Counted from the first letter of the stretch, positions 33,346 through 43,014 are shown. The stretch: DNA of 64,000 bases from Pseudomonas sp. ICMP22404 (GCF_006227205.1 NZ_VCNG01000004.1:372001-436000); one strand, 5' to 3'. Made by a program: numbers and translations. Notes: generated by a model from the letters alone, not told the origin.

Positions 33346-34412
33346 ATATCCTGGTGACCGGCGCGGCCGGTTTCATCGGCGCCCACTGCGTGCGGCGACT
33401 GCTGCGCGACGGTCATCGGGTGTGCGGGCTGGACAATTTCAACGACTACTACGACCCCCAGCTCAAGCATGACCGCATCGCCTGGGTGAAGGCCCAGGCC
33501 GGTGATTTCCCCCTGGTACGGCTGGACCTGACCGACGCCGGCGCCCTCGATGATCTGTTCCAATCGTACCGCCCGGATGTGGTGATCCACCTCGCTGCAC
33601 AGGCGGGGGTGCGCTACTCCCTGGAGAACCCACGGGCCTACGTCGACAGCAACCTCACCGGGTTCCTGAACATCCTCGAAAGCTGCCGCAGTCACCCGCT
33701 CAGGCACCTGATCTACGCCTCTTCCAGCTCGGTGTATGGCGCCAACCCGCGCACGCCTTATTCAGAACGGGACAACGTCGACCATCCGCTGTCGCTGTAC
33801 GCCGCCAGCAAAAAAGCCAACGAGCTGATGGCCCACAGCTACAGCCACCTGTTCGGCATCCCTTGCACCGGTCTGCGCTTTTTTACCGTGTATGGCCCCT
33901 GGGGCCGGCCGGACATGTCGCCAATCCAGTTCGCCCGCGCCATCGCCGAAGGCCGGGTGCTGCAGTTGTTCAATCATGGCGAGCACCAGCGTGATTTCAC
34001 TTACATCGACGACATCGTCGAAAGCATCGCCCGGCTGATCGAACGTCCGCCCCGCGTCACTGCCGCACGGGATCTGGACCCCTCGGACCCGTCCACCAGC
34101 CGCGCGCCCTGGCGCATCTACAACATCGGCGGGCAACACCCCGTGGCTCTGCGGACCTACGTTGCGCTACTGGAAAAACACCTGGGGCTGACCGCCCGTG
34201 TCGAACTGCTGCCCCTGCAACCGGGGGATGTGCTCAACACCTGCGCCGACGCCAGCGACCTGGCACGGGCCACCGGCTTCCAGCCACGCATCGAACTGGA
34301 CGAAGGCCTGGGCCGCTTCATCGACTGGTTCCTCGATTACTACGCGCTGCCTGCTGCCCGCCCGCCGCTCGCGGCTGAACTTGCAGACGAAACCCAGCGG
34401 AGGAGTCTATGA
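33342..34412 (+). CDS. NAD-dependent epimerase, UDP-glucuronate 4-epimerase-like
   Basis: A 356-residue short-chain dehydrogenase-fold epimerase with NAD site GAAGFIG (residues 7-13), SSSSVYG, and catalytic Y153/K157 in YAASKK. The segment GLDNFNDYYDPQLKHDRI is the hallmark of UDP-glucuronate 4-epimerases, so the likely product is UDP-galacturonate. GTG start, overlapping the ugd stop; its own stop overlaps the next ATG. With Ugd it supplies uronic-acid donors, implying an acidic polymer. Confidence 0.9.
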   Translation: MNILVTGAAGFIGAHCVRRLLRDGHRVCGLDNFNDYYDPQLKHDRIAWVKAQAGDFPLVRLDLTDAGALDDLFQSYRPDVVIHLAAQAGVRYSLENPRAYVDSNLTGFLNILESCRSHPLRHLIYASSSSVYGANPRTPYSERDNVDHPLSLYAASKKANELMAHSYSHLFGIPCTGLRFFTVYGPWGRPDMSPIQFARAIAEGRVLQLFNHGEHQRDFTYIDDIVESIARLIERPPRVTAARDLDPSDPSTSRAPWRIYNIGGQHPVALRTYVALLEKHLGLTARVELLPLQPGDVLNTCADASDLARATGFQPRIELDEGLGRFIDWFLDYYALPAARPPLAAELADETQRRSL

Positions 34413-35152
34413 CCCGTCATGAGCAATCCCTTCCGATCAACACCCCCTGCGACAAGCGTGTCGACCCCGAACACCGCAGGCGCCTGGACGCGGCCATCCA
34501 CCGGCAAGGTCGTGGCTGGCTGACCGGCCGCGACGGTGGTCGACCGTGGACGGTCTCGCGGACCAACCGGGTGGTGGCCTGCATCGGTGCCCTGGTCCTT
34601 CTGGTCCTGCTCTGCCCGCTGCTGCTGGGCCTGGCCGTGCTGGTCAAGTTCTCCAGCCCCGGACCGGTGCTGTTCGTGCAGAAGCGCACCGGCTACCGCG
34701 GCCGCGTCTTCGGCATGTACAAGTTCCGCACCATGGTCGCCAATGCCGAGGCCCTCAAGGAGTCGCTGCGCCACCTCAACAAACACGGTGCCGACGCCAT
34801 CGACTTCAAGATCGACAACGACCCGCGTATCACCCCCATCGGCCGGTTCCTGCGACGCAGCAGCCTCGACGAACTGCCGAACCTGATCAATGTGGTGACC
34901 GGCGACATGCGCCTGGTGGGCCCGCGCCCAACCTCGTTCAACGCCTATCGCTACAAGGACAACCATCTTGTGCGCCTGAGCATTTACCCCGGCCTGACCG
35001 GCCTGTGGCAGATCTCCGGGCGCAGCAATATCGACTTCGACCAGCGCGTGGAACTGGACCTCAGCTACATCGCCGAGCAGAGCCTGTTGTTGGATTTGAA
35101 GATCCTGATGATTACCCCCTTCAAAGTTTTCAGCGGCCACGGAGCGAGTTAA
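34409..35152 (+). CDS. Undecaprenyl-phosphate sugar-1-phosphate transferase, WcaJ/ExoY-like
   Basis: A 247-residue initiating phosphoglycosyltransferase that loads the first sugar phosphate onto the lipid carrier. It has a soluble N-terminal extension of about 50 residues, one membrane helix (about 54-78, VVACIGALVLLVLLCPLLL), then the catalytic block with FGMYKFRTMVANAE, LRRSSLDELPNLINV and MRLVGPRP, ending GLTGLWQISGRSNIDFDQRV. It lacks the extra four-helix domain of full WcaJ, so it is the short monotopic class. Which sugar it uses cannot be told. Confidence 0.92.
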   Translation: MTRHEQSLPINTPCDKRVDPEHRRRLDAAIHRQGRGWLTGRDGGRPWTVSRTNRVVACIGALVLLVLLCPLLLGLAVLVKFSSPGPVLFVQKRTGYRGRVFGMYKFRTMVANAEALKESLRHLNKHGADAIDFKIDNDPRITPIGRFLRRSSLDELPNLINVVTGDMRLVGPRPTSFNAYRYKDNHLVRLSIYPGLTGLWQISGRSNIDFDQRVELDLSYIAEQSLLLDLKILMITPFKVFSGHGAS

Positions 35153-35797
35153 ATGGACGGTTCAACGAATATCCTGAGCATCGCAAGCCCGAGCGAGACC
35201 AACCTGACCTCGACCGTGCTCGACCCTTCCCTGCGGATCCTGCTTCTGACGTCCGCAAACACCGGCACCGGGACCAGCACCAGCGCCATGGCACTGGCCG
35301 CTCAACTGGCGCAGATGAGCAGCGGCCGCGTATTGCTGGTGGACGCCAGCCAGTCACCGCGCAACCTCAGCCAGCAACTGGGGCTGCAAAAGGAGCGCGG
35401 CTTCAGCGACCTGCTGTTCAACCACCTCACCCCGCCCCTGTTGCAGGACTGCGTGGTGCAAACCTCCAGCCTGCCCTTCGACGTGCTGCCCATCGGCCGC
35501 CTGGGGCGCAATGCCGAACGGCTCAATCCCGAACAACTGCGACATCTGTTCAGGCACCTGGCCGCGCAGTACCGCTTCGTGGTGATCGACGCCGACGCCG
35601 TGTATGCGGCCTCCGACACCCTGGTCATGAGCGCCCAGGTGGATGGCGTGGTGCTGGTGGTACGTGGTGAAGACACCCGCTGGGAAGTGGCCCAGGCCAC
35701 CCGCCAGCGCCTGGCCCAGGCCGGCGCGAAAGTGGTGGGCAGCGTGTTCAACCGGCGCAAGTACTACATGCCCAAATGGCTCTACAACAACCTGTAA
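35153..35797 (+). CDS. CpsD/CapB-like ATPase-fold protein with degenerate Walker A
   Basis: A 214-residue P-loop-fold protein next to the Wza and chain-length genes, the place of a bacterial tyrosine kinase. The expected GxGKST loop reads GTGTST at residues 38-43, with threonine T41 in place of the ATP-binding lysine. Walker A' is VLLVDASQSPRNLSQQLGL (Asp kept) and Walker B VVIDADAVY is recognisable. The tail holds three tyrosines (Y204, Y205, Y211) in RRKYYMPKWLYNN instead of a long cluster. It is likely a pseudokinase or scaffold, or uses nucleotide unconventionally. ATG one base after the preceding stop. Confidence 0.8.
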   Translation: MDGSTNILSIASPSETNLTSTVLDPSLRILLLTSANTGTGTSTSAMALAAQLAQMSSGRVLLVDASQSPRNLSQQLGLQKERGFSDLLFNHLTPPLLQDCVVQTSSLPFDVLPIGRLGRNAERLNPEQLRHLFRHLAAQYRFVVIDADAVYAASDTLVMSAQVDGVVLVVRGEDTRWEVAQATRQRLAQAGAKVVGSVFNRRKYYMPKWLYNNL

Positions 35798-35817
35798 GCG
35801 TGCAGAAGGATGACGAG

Positions 35818-36843
35818 ATGAACGCCAAGATGCTTGTCCTGCTGTTGCTGCCGCTTGCCGGCTGCTCCAGCACCAGCGATACCCGATCGATGCCGGTGCA
35901 GATCCTCACGGCCGCACCGGCCAACGCCCAGGCCACCGACATGCCCAAGGTCGAACAGACCCTGCGGCCCCAGGATGTGCTCGATGTGATCTTTCACATT
36001 GGCACCACCAGTCCCCAGGCTTATCGCGTGCAACCGGGCGACCAGGTGGCCCTGAACTTCACCGCCGCCAGCCAGCTCAACGGCTCGCAACTGGTCATGC
36101 CCGACGGCAGTATTGAACTGCCGGGAGCCAATACGTCGGTGAAAGTCGCCGGCATGACCACCGACGAAGCGCGCCTGGCGGTGCAACGGGCCTACGACCA
36201 GAAAATGCTGTTCCAGCCCAATCGCAACCAGTTGACGGTGCTGGTGACCAGCCCGCTGTCCAACGAGACGAACCTGCGCAACACCTTGACCCACCCGGCC
36301 ACCGGCATGAGCCGGGAAATCATCGTGGGCCGGGATGGCTACGCCAGCTTCCCGGAAATCGGCTCGGTGCCGTTGCAAGGAATGACCGTCACCCAGTTGG
36401 AGACCTTCCTCAACGAGCGCTATGCCCAACTGCCCGGCCACATGACCGTGGACGTGCTGCTCAAGTCCACCGCTGGTAATGAAATCTATGTCCTCGGTGA
36501 AGTGGCCCAACCCGGTTCCTACCCGATCCGCCGGCCGATCTCCGTGCTCGAGGCACTGACCCTTGCCCGGGGCACGAACGTCAAGGCAAGGCTCGACTCG
36601 GTGGTGATCATGCGTCGCAACGGCAACCAGGTCGAAGCCCGTCACTACGACGTGGAAAAAGCCCTGAGCGGCGATGCCTCGCAAATTGCCTACCTACAAC
36701 CGGAAGACATGCTCTTCGTGCCCAAGACCAAGCTTGCCAGCGCCGGCGAACTCGCCAGGCAACTGGCTGACGTGGTGCTGTTCCAGGGCGTGGGGCTCAG
36801 CTTCGGCTACCGCCTCGACAACAAAGGCAGCAACAGCAACTGA
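35818..36843 (+). CDS. Polysaccharide export lipoprotein, Wza-like
   Basis: A 341-residue outer membrane export protein. The signal ends in lipobox PLAGC with Cys at residue 16. A polysaccharide-export (PES) domain follows (YRVQPGDQVALNFTAAS, then LVMPDGSIELPGA), then two SLBB-type domains (REIIVGRDGYASFPEIGSVPL and NEIYVLGEVAQPGSYPIRRP). The terminal region lacks an obvious long amphipathic Wza helix, though LADVVLFQGVGLSFGYRL may be membrane-inserting. I chose the ATG at 35818, preceded by AAGGA; an earlier in-frame ATG lies inside the preceding gene. Confidence 0.92.
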   Translation: MNAKMLVLLLLPLAGCSSTSDTRSMPVQILTAAPANAQATDMPKVEQTLRPQDVLDVIFHIGTTSPQAYRVQPGDQVALNFTAASQLNGSQLVMPDGSIELPGANTSVKVAGMTTDEARLAVQRAYDQKMLFQPNRNQLTVLVTSPLSNETNLRNTLTHPATGMSREIIVGRDGYASFPEIGSVPLQGMTVTQLETFLNERYAQLPGHMTVDVLLKSTAGNEIYVLGEVAQPGSYPIRRPISVLEALTLARGTNVKARLDSVVIMRRNGNQVEARHYDVEKALSGDASQIAYLQPEDMLFVPKTKLASAGELARQLADVVLFQGVGLSFGYRLDNKGSNSN

Positions 36844-36858
36844 GCCAGGTGATCGATC

Positions 36859-38451
36859 ATGAATCCCAAGGAAAACTATCTGCATGAGTTCTTCAGGATC
36901 TTCTTCGCCAACAAGCAGTGGGTGAAGCGCATCTTCCTGATCTTCGCCGTGATTGCCCTGGCGCTGCCATTGGTGCTCAAACAGAGCTTCGATATCACCG
37001 CCCAGGTGATCGTACAGTCGAAAAAACTCTCACAAGGCGACGCCACCACGTCGCTGAACCAGGAAAACGCCACCTTCATTCCGCCGTCCCTGGCGGACAT
37101 GGAAACCGAGAGCAATATCCTGCGTTCGCCGGCGCTGATCCGGCAGACCATCAGTACCCTGCGCGACCAGGGCGAGTACAACCCCAGCCCCGGCATCTTC
37201 AACAAATGGGTCAGTGAACCGTTCAAGCGCTACGTCACCACGCCGCTGCGCGAGTACGTGATCAACCCGCTGCGCGATGGCCTCGGACTGGAGGTCGATC
37301 CGGTGCGCGACACCGTGCTCGATACGCTGACTGACGAAGCCGTCGACAACCTCAAGATCGAGACCCTACCCGGCTCCAACGTCATCTCCATCGTCTACAG
37401 CTTCGGTGATCCGCAGCAAGGCACTCGGTTCGTGGCGCAACTGCTGCAGAACTACCTCTCCAGTCGCCAGGAGCTGCAATCGATCGAGTTGCCGCAGGCC
37501 TTCTATGAGCAGAAGAAAAGCCAATACCAGAGTCGCCTCGACGGCCTGGAAGGTACCCGGCTGGCCTTGCTTGAAGGCGTCGGGTCGGCTGATCCGAAGG
37601 AGGAAATCACCTTCCGCCTGAACGCCATCAACACTGAAGAGCAGGCCTTGAACCTGTACCAGGATCGCCTGCTGCAAAGCCAACGCTGGCTCGACTATCT
37701 CAAGACCAGTCTGGCGGCGGCGAACAGCTCGCGGTTCAACGACTACACCTTTCCCTTCACCTTCACCACCACCGTGGACAACATCGCCTTCGAAGACCGG
37801 GAGATCAAACAGTTGGGTGAGCAACTGACCGGCCAGGTCAGCCGCTACATGAACGACCTGGCGATCTTCCAACCCGGCAGCGAACCGATGCTGCTGGCCC
37901 GGGAACAGATCGTGCGCACCCGTCAACAATTCCTGAAGGTGGTGAACAACCGGATCCAGGAACGCACCACCGACCTGGCGGTGGTCAGCTCGGTGATCGA
38001 TCAGAAGGTCCAGCGTATCGCCGCGTTCAAGGGGCGTATCCACCAGTTGCAGGAAACCCAGAGCAAGCTGCAGCAGATGGACACCGAGATCAACGCCCTG
38101 CATGCGGCGTTCTCCACCTACGCCCAACGGTTCGCCGAAGCCAGCACCGCCCGTTCGCTGGACAACGACCTGTCCAACGCCCGCGTGCTCAGCCCGCCCT
38201 TCGAACCGACCGCCGCGGCCTTCCCCAAGCCGATGCTGATTATCCCGTTCGGCCTGTTCAGCGGCCTGCTGCTGGCGATTGCCCTGGTCTACGTGCGTGA
38301 GTTCTTCGACCATCGCTTCAAGCACCCAGCGCAGATCAGCCAGCAACTGGACGTACCGGTGCTGCTGGTGATCAACGAGCAGTCCCCCGACCAGATCAAT
38401 CCGCACCGCAACTGGAGCCTGCCCAGCCTTGTCCATTGGGTGCGCAATTGA
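36859..38451 (+). CDS. GumC/Wzc-like polysaccharide copolymerase (chain-length protein)
   Basis: A 530-residue inner-membrane protein with helices at about 24-42 and 455-478 around a large periplasmic coiled-coil domain. It has the proline-containing second helix (FPKPMLIIPFGLFSGLLLA) of polysaccharide copolymerases and no C-terminal kinase domain, so the CpsD-like protein encoded at 35153 should be its cytoplasmic partner. It sets chain length and docks with the Wza-like channel. Fifteen bp separate it from the Wza-like gene; its stop overlaps the next start. Confidence 0.9.
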   Translation: MNPKENYLHEFFRIFFANKQWVKRIFLIFAVIALALPLVLKQSFDITAQVIVQSKKLSQGDATTSLNQENATFIPPSLADMETESNILRSPALIRQTISTLRDQGEYNPSPGIFNKWVSEPFKRYVTTPLREYVINPLRDGLGLEVDPVRDTVLDTLTDEAVDNLKIETLPGSNVISIVYSFGDPQQGTRFVAQLLQNYLSSRQELQSIELPQAFYEQKKSQYQSRLDGLEGTRLALLEGVGSADPKEEITFRLNAINTEEQALNLYQDRLLQSQRWLDYLKTSLAAANSSRFNDYTFPFTFTTTVDNIAFEDREIKQLGEQLTGQVSRYMNDLAIFQPGSEPMLLAREQIVRTRQQFLKVVNNRIQERTTDLAVVSSVIDQKVQRIAAFKGRIHQLQETQSKLQQMDTEINALHAAFSTYAQRFAEASTARSLDNDLSNARVLSPPFEPTAAAFPKPMLIIPFGLFSGLLLAIALVYVREFFDHRFKHPAQISQQLDVPVLLVINEQSPDQINPHRNWSLPSLVHWVRN

Positions 38452-39551
38452 ACGCGCCGTTCGGCCCGTCCCACCGCAGCAGCCCCCTGCCGATCATTCA
38501 TTTGCTCGACAGCGGTGGCTTCTACGGGGCCGAGCGGATGCTGCTCGATCATTGCCTGGCGACTCCGGGGCAGCACCAGGTGCTGTTCCTCGCGGCGCCG
38601 CCGACCTTGATCGCGCGCTTTCGCCAGGCCGGGGTCGATTGCCATCACTGCAGGAGCTGGGCCGAGCTGTTGCAACACCTGCGCCAACGGCGCAGCGAGC
38701 AACCTTTGCTCAACACCCACAACTTCAAGGGGCTGCTGTTCGGCTGGGCCGCGGCCACGTTGCTGCGCCTGCCACTGGTCATCACCCAGCACGGGTTCAC
38801 GCCGCGCAGCCCGAAACAGCGTTTCTACACCTGGCTGAGCCTGCAATTGTGCCGCACGGCGTCGGTCAAGCGCGTGGTCTGCGTGGCAGAGAGCATCGCG
38901 GTGCTGCATCGCCAGGCCAGCGTGCGGGCGGAAAAAGTCGCCGTGATCCCCAACGGTTTGCCGACGCCCACGGCACCAGTGGCCCACCGCGATGACGGCC
39001 AGCGCTGGCGGGTCGGCTACGTCGGCCGCCTGAGTAGCGAGAAAGGCCCGGACCTGTTCCTCGACGCCCTGATCCCCCTGTGCCAGCGGCATCCGTCGCT
39101 GCACGCGGTGATGCTCGGTGACGGCCCGGAACGTCAGGCCCTGCTCAAGCGCATCAACGATGCCGGACTACCCACGCGTATCGAACTGCCCGGGTACCAG
39201 ACCGACATGAACGCCTGGTGGAGCCGCCTCGACGCGTTGGTGATCAGTTCGCGCACCGAAGGCACGCCGATGATTCTGCTCGAGGCCATGCAAGCCGGGG
39301 TACCGGTGGTGGCATTCGGCGTCGGCGGCATTCCCGATGTGGTACAGGACCGTCACAACGGATTGCTCGCCACACCTGCCGACAGCGCCGAACTGGCCCG
39401 GCAGATCGAAACGCTGTTCAGCGAACCGCCCCTGGCGCAGATCCTGGCCGATAACGCACGCCGCACCCAACAGGACCGCTACGACCTGCGCACGCTGGCC
39501 GAACGCTGGTCGCAGCTCTACATCCGTACGGCACGGGAGGCTCGTCCATGA
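38448..39551 (+). CDS. Glycosyltransferase family 4
   Basis: A GT-B fold transferase of about 367 residues. The N-terminal half has HLLDSGGFYGAERMLLDH; the C-terminal half has VGYVGRLSSEKGPDLFLDAL, HAVMLGDGPER and the EX7E-type segment SSRTEGTPMILLEAMQAGVPVVA, split here as read across residues about 265-290. No methionine ATG is available: I take the TTG at 38448, which overlaps the previous stop (TTGA); a TTG at 38436 is the alternative. It transfers one sugar to the lipid-linked unit on the cytoplasmic side. Confidence 0.88.
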   Translation: MNAPFGPSHRSSPLPIIHLLDSGGFYGAERMLLDHCLATPGQHQVLFLAAPPTLIARFRQAGVDCHHCRSWAELLQHLRQRRSEQPLLNTHNFKGLLFGWAAATLLRLPLVITQHGFTPRSPKQRFYTWLSLQLCRTASVKRVVCVAESIAVLHRQASVRAEKVAVIPNGLPTPTAPVAHRDDGQRWRVGYVGRLSSEKGPDLFLDALIPLCQRHPSLHAVMLGDGPERQALLKRINDAGLPTRIELPGYQTDMNAWWSRLDALVISSRTEGTPMILLEAMQAGVPVVAFGVGGIPDVVQDRHNGLLATPADSAELARQIETLFSEPPLAQILADNARRTQQDRYDLRTLAERWSQLYIRTAREARP

Positions 39552-40918
39552 TTGTCCCTCTCTCGATTGTCAGCCTGCTGGGGCTGGTTTGCCTGGCCTT
39601 GCTGGCCAGCCCTTATCCGTTCCTGGCGCCGGGGGCGGTGCTGGGCCTGGTGGGTGTCGCCTTGCTCTATCGCAAACCCGGCTGGGGCCTGTTGGGCATC
39701 GCTGCGCTGGTCCCGTTCGAAGGGCTGTTCAAGGACAACCCGCTCTCTGGCAGCAAATTCTTCGGTCTGGCACTGATACTGATACTGATGCTGCAACTGG
39801 CCCTGCACCAGATTCCGGGCACGCGCCTGCGCAGCAATATCTGGCGGCCGCTGATCGGCTTCATGATGCTGTATAGCCTGAGCCTTTACCTGTCGGACAG
39901 CCTGGAACTGTCGATGACCCATTTTCGCGAACTGAGCGTGGGGTTGATCCTGTTCGTCATCACCCTGCTGATCGGCCGCGAACTGAACCTCGACCTGTTC
40001 TGCCGCCTGATGACGCTGAGTGTCAGCACCACCTGCGTGATGGCGATGTTTTCCGCCAAATATCAGGACCAGGGCCGCGCCTCGGGCCTGCTGGAGGACC
40101 CGAACGCCTTCGCCCTGCTGATCGCCTTTACCATGCCACTGGCGTTGCTGCTGGTGGTGCGCGGGCCGAACCTGCTGCACCGGTTGTTCTGGATGGGTTG
40201 TTTGGCGCTGCTGCTGGGTGGCATGACCAAGACTGAATCGCGTTCGGGGCTGGTGGTGCTCCTGCTCAGCCTGGCGATCGGGCTGTATCACTATCGCGCG
40301 CAATTGCCGCGCATCCGTCCACGGCACCTGGGGTTCGCCATGCTCGGGTTGGCGCTCCTGGTTCCCCTGGCAGTCGCCGTGATGCCAGCCGGCTACGTCG
40401 CACGTATCCAGTCGTTGAGCATTCTCAGTGCCGGCGTCAATGCCCACAAGGATGAATCCCTCGGCCGGCGTGCTTCGTACATCGTGGTCGGCAGTCAGAT
40501 GATCCGCGAAAACCCGGTGCTCGGCACCGGCCCCGGCACCTTCCCGCTGCACTATGCGCCCACCGGCTACGCCAAGGCGTTCTCGGCCAATCGCAAGCTG
40601 GGGGACCTGTATCGCCGGGCCCATAACACCTACCTGGAAATCTTCAGTGAAATCGGCATCCCGGGCGGGCTGATGTTCGTCGGCATGCTGGGCCTGGGCC
40701 TGTACAACCTGCTGCAGGCCCGCCGGATCTGGCTCGAACGCCGGGACTGGGCACAGGCGGATCTGTTGACGCACCTGGGCATGAGCTTCCTGTCGCTGAT
40801 GCTGTTCCTGATGTTCCTCAGTGCGCCGAACCACAAGCTGCTGTGGATCATGCTCGCCTTGACCTCCGTGTTGCGCCAGGAGGCCGAACAGGCAACGCCG
40901 CAGGAGGCGCGCCCATGA
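39548..40918 (+). CDS. Wzy-like polymerase, O-antigen ligase family
   Basis: A 456-residue membrane protein with about 11-12 helices and the Wzy_C/O-antigen ligase domain. The large periplasmic loop contains RRASYIVVGSQMIRENPVLGTGPGTF and YRRAHNTYLEIFSEIGIPGG, the conserved H-N-x-Y-L-E pattern of polymerases and ligases. In a cluster with Wzx and a copolymerase the polymerase role is preferred to ligase. It overlaps both neighbours by 4 bp (ATGA). Confidence 0.88.
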   Translation: MIVPLSIVSLLGLVCLALLASPYPFLAPGAVLGLVGVALLYRKPGWGLLGIAALVPFEGLFKDNPLSGSKFFGLALILILMLQLALHQIPGTRLRSNIWRPLIGFMMLYSLSLYLSDSLELSMTHFRELSVGLILFVITLLIGRELNLDLFCRLMTLSVSTTCVMAMFSAKYQDQGRASGLLEDPNAFALLIAFTMPLALLLVVRGPNLLHRLFWMGCLALLLGGMTKTESRSGLVVLLLSLAIGLYHYRAQLPRIRPRHLGFAMLGLALLVPLAVAVMPAGYVARIQSLSILSAGVNAHKDESLGRRASYIVVGSQMIRENPVLGTGPGTFPLHYAPTGYAKAFSANRKLGDLYRRAHNTYLEIFSEIGIPGGLMFVGMLGLGLYNLLQARRIWLERRDWAQADLLTHLGMSFLSLMLFLMFLSAPNHKLLWIMLALTSVLRQEAEQATPQEARP

Positions 40919-41874
40919 ACCGGGTCAGCATCGTGATCCCGATGTACAACGAAGCCCGGCACATCGGCCGTACCTTGCTGGCGGCCCAGGAAGCTGCCCG
41001 CCAGGCGCAGTTGGAATGCGAGCTGATCGTGGTGGACAACGGCTCCGACGATCATGGCCCGCGCATCGCCAATGAACTGGGCGCGCGGGTGTTGATCGTG
41101 CCCGGTGTGCACATCGGTGCCCTGCGCAACCGCGGCGCGGCGGTGGCCCATGGCGATTGGCTGGCGTTCATCGACGCCGACATCGAGATGCCGGCCAACT
41201 GGCTCAAGCTGCTGTTGGAGCTGGAGGGTCATCAAGGCGATGTACTGGGCCTGGACCTCGACACGCCCCGCCAGGCGCCTTGGTTCGCCGAAGCCTGGCA
41301 GCGCCGCAGCCAGCGTCCCGGCTCCCATCGCCTGCACCGGGTGCAGTGGCTGCCCAGCGCCAACCTGTTGATGCGTCGCTCATGGTTCGAGCGGGTCGGC
41401 GGTTTCGACGAAGCCCTGCGCACCGGCGAGGACAAGGACTTCTCCCTGCGCCTGCGCCAGATCGACGCGCAACTGTTGCTGGTCAACGAATGCGTGGCCT
41501 TGCATTGGGGTTACGAAGGCAGTTGGCGCGAGTGGATAAGCAAGGAACTGTGGCGCCAGGGCAGTCATCTGCAACTGCTGCGCAGCCACGGTCCGAGCTT
41601 GCGCCTGCTGCGTTTCCCGGTGCTGTCCATCGCGACCTGGGGGCTGGATCTGCTGGCACTGGTCGCCTTGCTCCAGGGTCAGTTGCGCCTGGCGTCGCTG
41701 CTGTTGCTGATCACCACGCTTGCGCCCTTGTTCCTCAGCCTACGCCAGAGTCGTCGCGATCCGCGCTTGACCTTGCAACTGTGGGCCTTGCACGGGGTGC
41801 GCCTGCACCTGACCGGTGCAGCGTTGCTGCTCAACCTCTGTCATTGGAACGTCAGGAGACCTGCCCGTGGCTGA
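40915..41874 (+). CDS. Glycosyltransferase family 2
   Basis: A 319-residue GT-A transferase: SIVIPMYNEARHIGRTLLAA at the start, VVDNGSDDHGPRIA, the metal-binding region AFIDADIEMP, and acceptor loop FDEALRTGEDKDFSLRL. Two C-terminal hydrophobic segments (about 230-275) may anchor it to the membrane. The ATG at 40915 overlaps the polymerase stop; an earlier in-frame ATG lies within that gene. Donor and acceptor are unknown. Confidence 0.9.
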   Translation: MNRVSIVIPMYNEARHIGRTLLAAQEAARQAQLECELIVVDNGSDDHGPRIANELGARVLIVPGVHIGALRNRGAAVAHGDWLAFIDADIEMPANWLKLLLELEGHQGDVLGLDLDTPRQAPWFAEAWQRRSQRPGSHRLHRVQWLPSANLLMRRSWFERVGGFDEALRTGEDKDFSLRLRQIDAQLLLVNECVALHWGYEGSWREWISKELWRQGSHLQLLRSHGPSLRLLRFPVLSIATWGLDLLALVALLQGQLRLASLLLLITTLAPLFLSLRQSRRDPRLTLQLWALHGVRLHLTGAALLLNLCHWNVRRPARG

Positions 41875-43003
41875 ATTCATTTATTGGACCTGCCTGTTGC
41901 TGCCGGTGTATGCCTACCTCGGTTACCCACTCATGCTCGGCCTGCTGACACCGCTGTTTCCGGTCCGGCGCTACGGCAAGGCACTGCCGATGGACATCAG
42001 CATCGTCATCGCCGCCCACAACGAAGCACGACACATCGAAGACAAACTGCGTACCTTGCTCGCCCAGGATTATCAGGCGCGCTCGCTGCAGATCATCCTC
42101 GCCAGCGACGGCTCCAGCGACGACACAGTGGTCTGCGCGCGCAAGGTGATCGACCCGCGCATCACGGTGCTCGACCTGCCCCGCCAGGGCAAGGCCGCGG
42201 CCCTCAATACCGGCGTGGCCCACAGCAGCGGTGAGATCCTGGTCTTTACCGACGCCGATAACCAATGGAGCCACGACACCCTCGGCCATTTGCTCGCCCC
42301 GCTGGGTGATCCAGAGGTCGGCGCCTGTGCCGGACACATGGAAATCCCCGTGCCGGGCAAGGGCCTGAGCCTGGGCGACAGCCTGTATCGGCACTACGAG
42401 GGCTGGCTGCGGCGGGTGGAAAGCCGCACCGACTGCATGGTTTCGGCCGATGGCGCGCTGCTGGCCCTGCGCCGGGAGCTGTTCGAGCCGATCCCGGCCC
42501 AGGTCAACGATGATTTCTTCCTCAGCACCTGCGCACCAGCCGCCGGCAAATCCATCGTCTATGCACCGAAGGCTCGGGTGATCGACCAGGGGGTGGACGA
42601 GGCCGACAAGCAGTTTCGTCGGCGCCAGCGGGTCACCGTCGGTGGCTTGCAAAGCCTGGCCCAACGCCGGGCACTGCTCAATCCGCTGCGGCATGGCCTG
42701 TACGCCATCGGCCTGATCAGCCACAAGCTGATCCGCCGCCTGGCGCCGGTGTTGCTGCTGCCACTGCTGCTCAGCAACCTCTGGTTGTGGAGCGACCAAG
42801 GGTTCTATCGCCTGAGCCTGGCAGCCCAAGTGCTCGGCTACGCCATGGCACTGCTTGGCCTGCTGGATATGCACCACCGCTTGCCCCGGCCCTTTCGCCT
42901 GGCGGCGTTCGTGCTGGTGACGCTCGCGGGCATGAGCATCGGCCTGTGGCAGTTCCTGCGGGGCCGGCGCTACAGCCAATGGAATCCCGAGCAGAACCGC
43001 TGA
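41867..43003 (+). CDS. Membrane-bound glycosyltransferase family 2
   Basis: A 378-residue processive-type GT2 with an N-terminal helix (FIYWTCLLLPVYAYLGYP), a catalytic domain with DISIVIAAHNEARHIEDKL, LASDGSSDDTV, FTDADNQW and a QFRRRQRVTVGG motif equivalent to QxxRW, and three C-terminal helices. I chose the GTG at 41867 because CAGGAG lies 9 bases upstream; it overlaps the preceding gene by 8 bp. It looks like an ICA/hyaluronan-synthase relative but probably adds a single unit or side branch here. Confidence 0.88.
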   Translation: MAEFIYWTCLLLPVYAYLGYPLMLGLLTPLFPVRRYGKALPMDISIVIAAHNEARHIEDKLRTLLAQDYQARSLQIILASDGSSDDTVVCARKVIDPRITVLDLPRQGKAAALNTGVAHSSGEILVFTDADNQWSHDTLGHLLAPLGDPEVGACAGHMEIPVPGKGLSLGDSLYRHYEGWLRRVESRTDCMVSADGALLALRRELFEPIPAQVNDDFFLSTCAPAAGKSIVYAPKARVIDQGVDEADKQFRRRQRVTVGGLQSLAQRRALLNPLRHGLYAIGLISHKLIRRLAPVLLLPLLLSNLWLWSDQGFYRLSLAAQVLGYAMALLGLLDMHHRLPRPFRLAAFVLVTLAGMSIGLWQFLRGRRYSQWNPEQNR

Positions 43004-43014
43004 GGAGGTGGCGA

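Noticed and set aside
35776..35817. Earlier start for the Wza-like protein
   Set aside because: It would lie inside the preceding gene and put 14 residues before a well-formed lipoprotein signal; the ATG at 35818 has a ribosome site.
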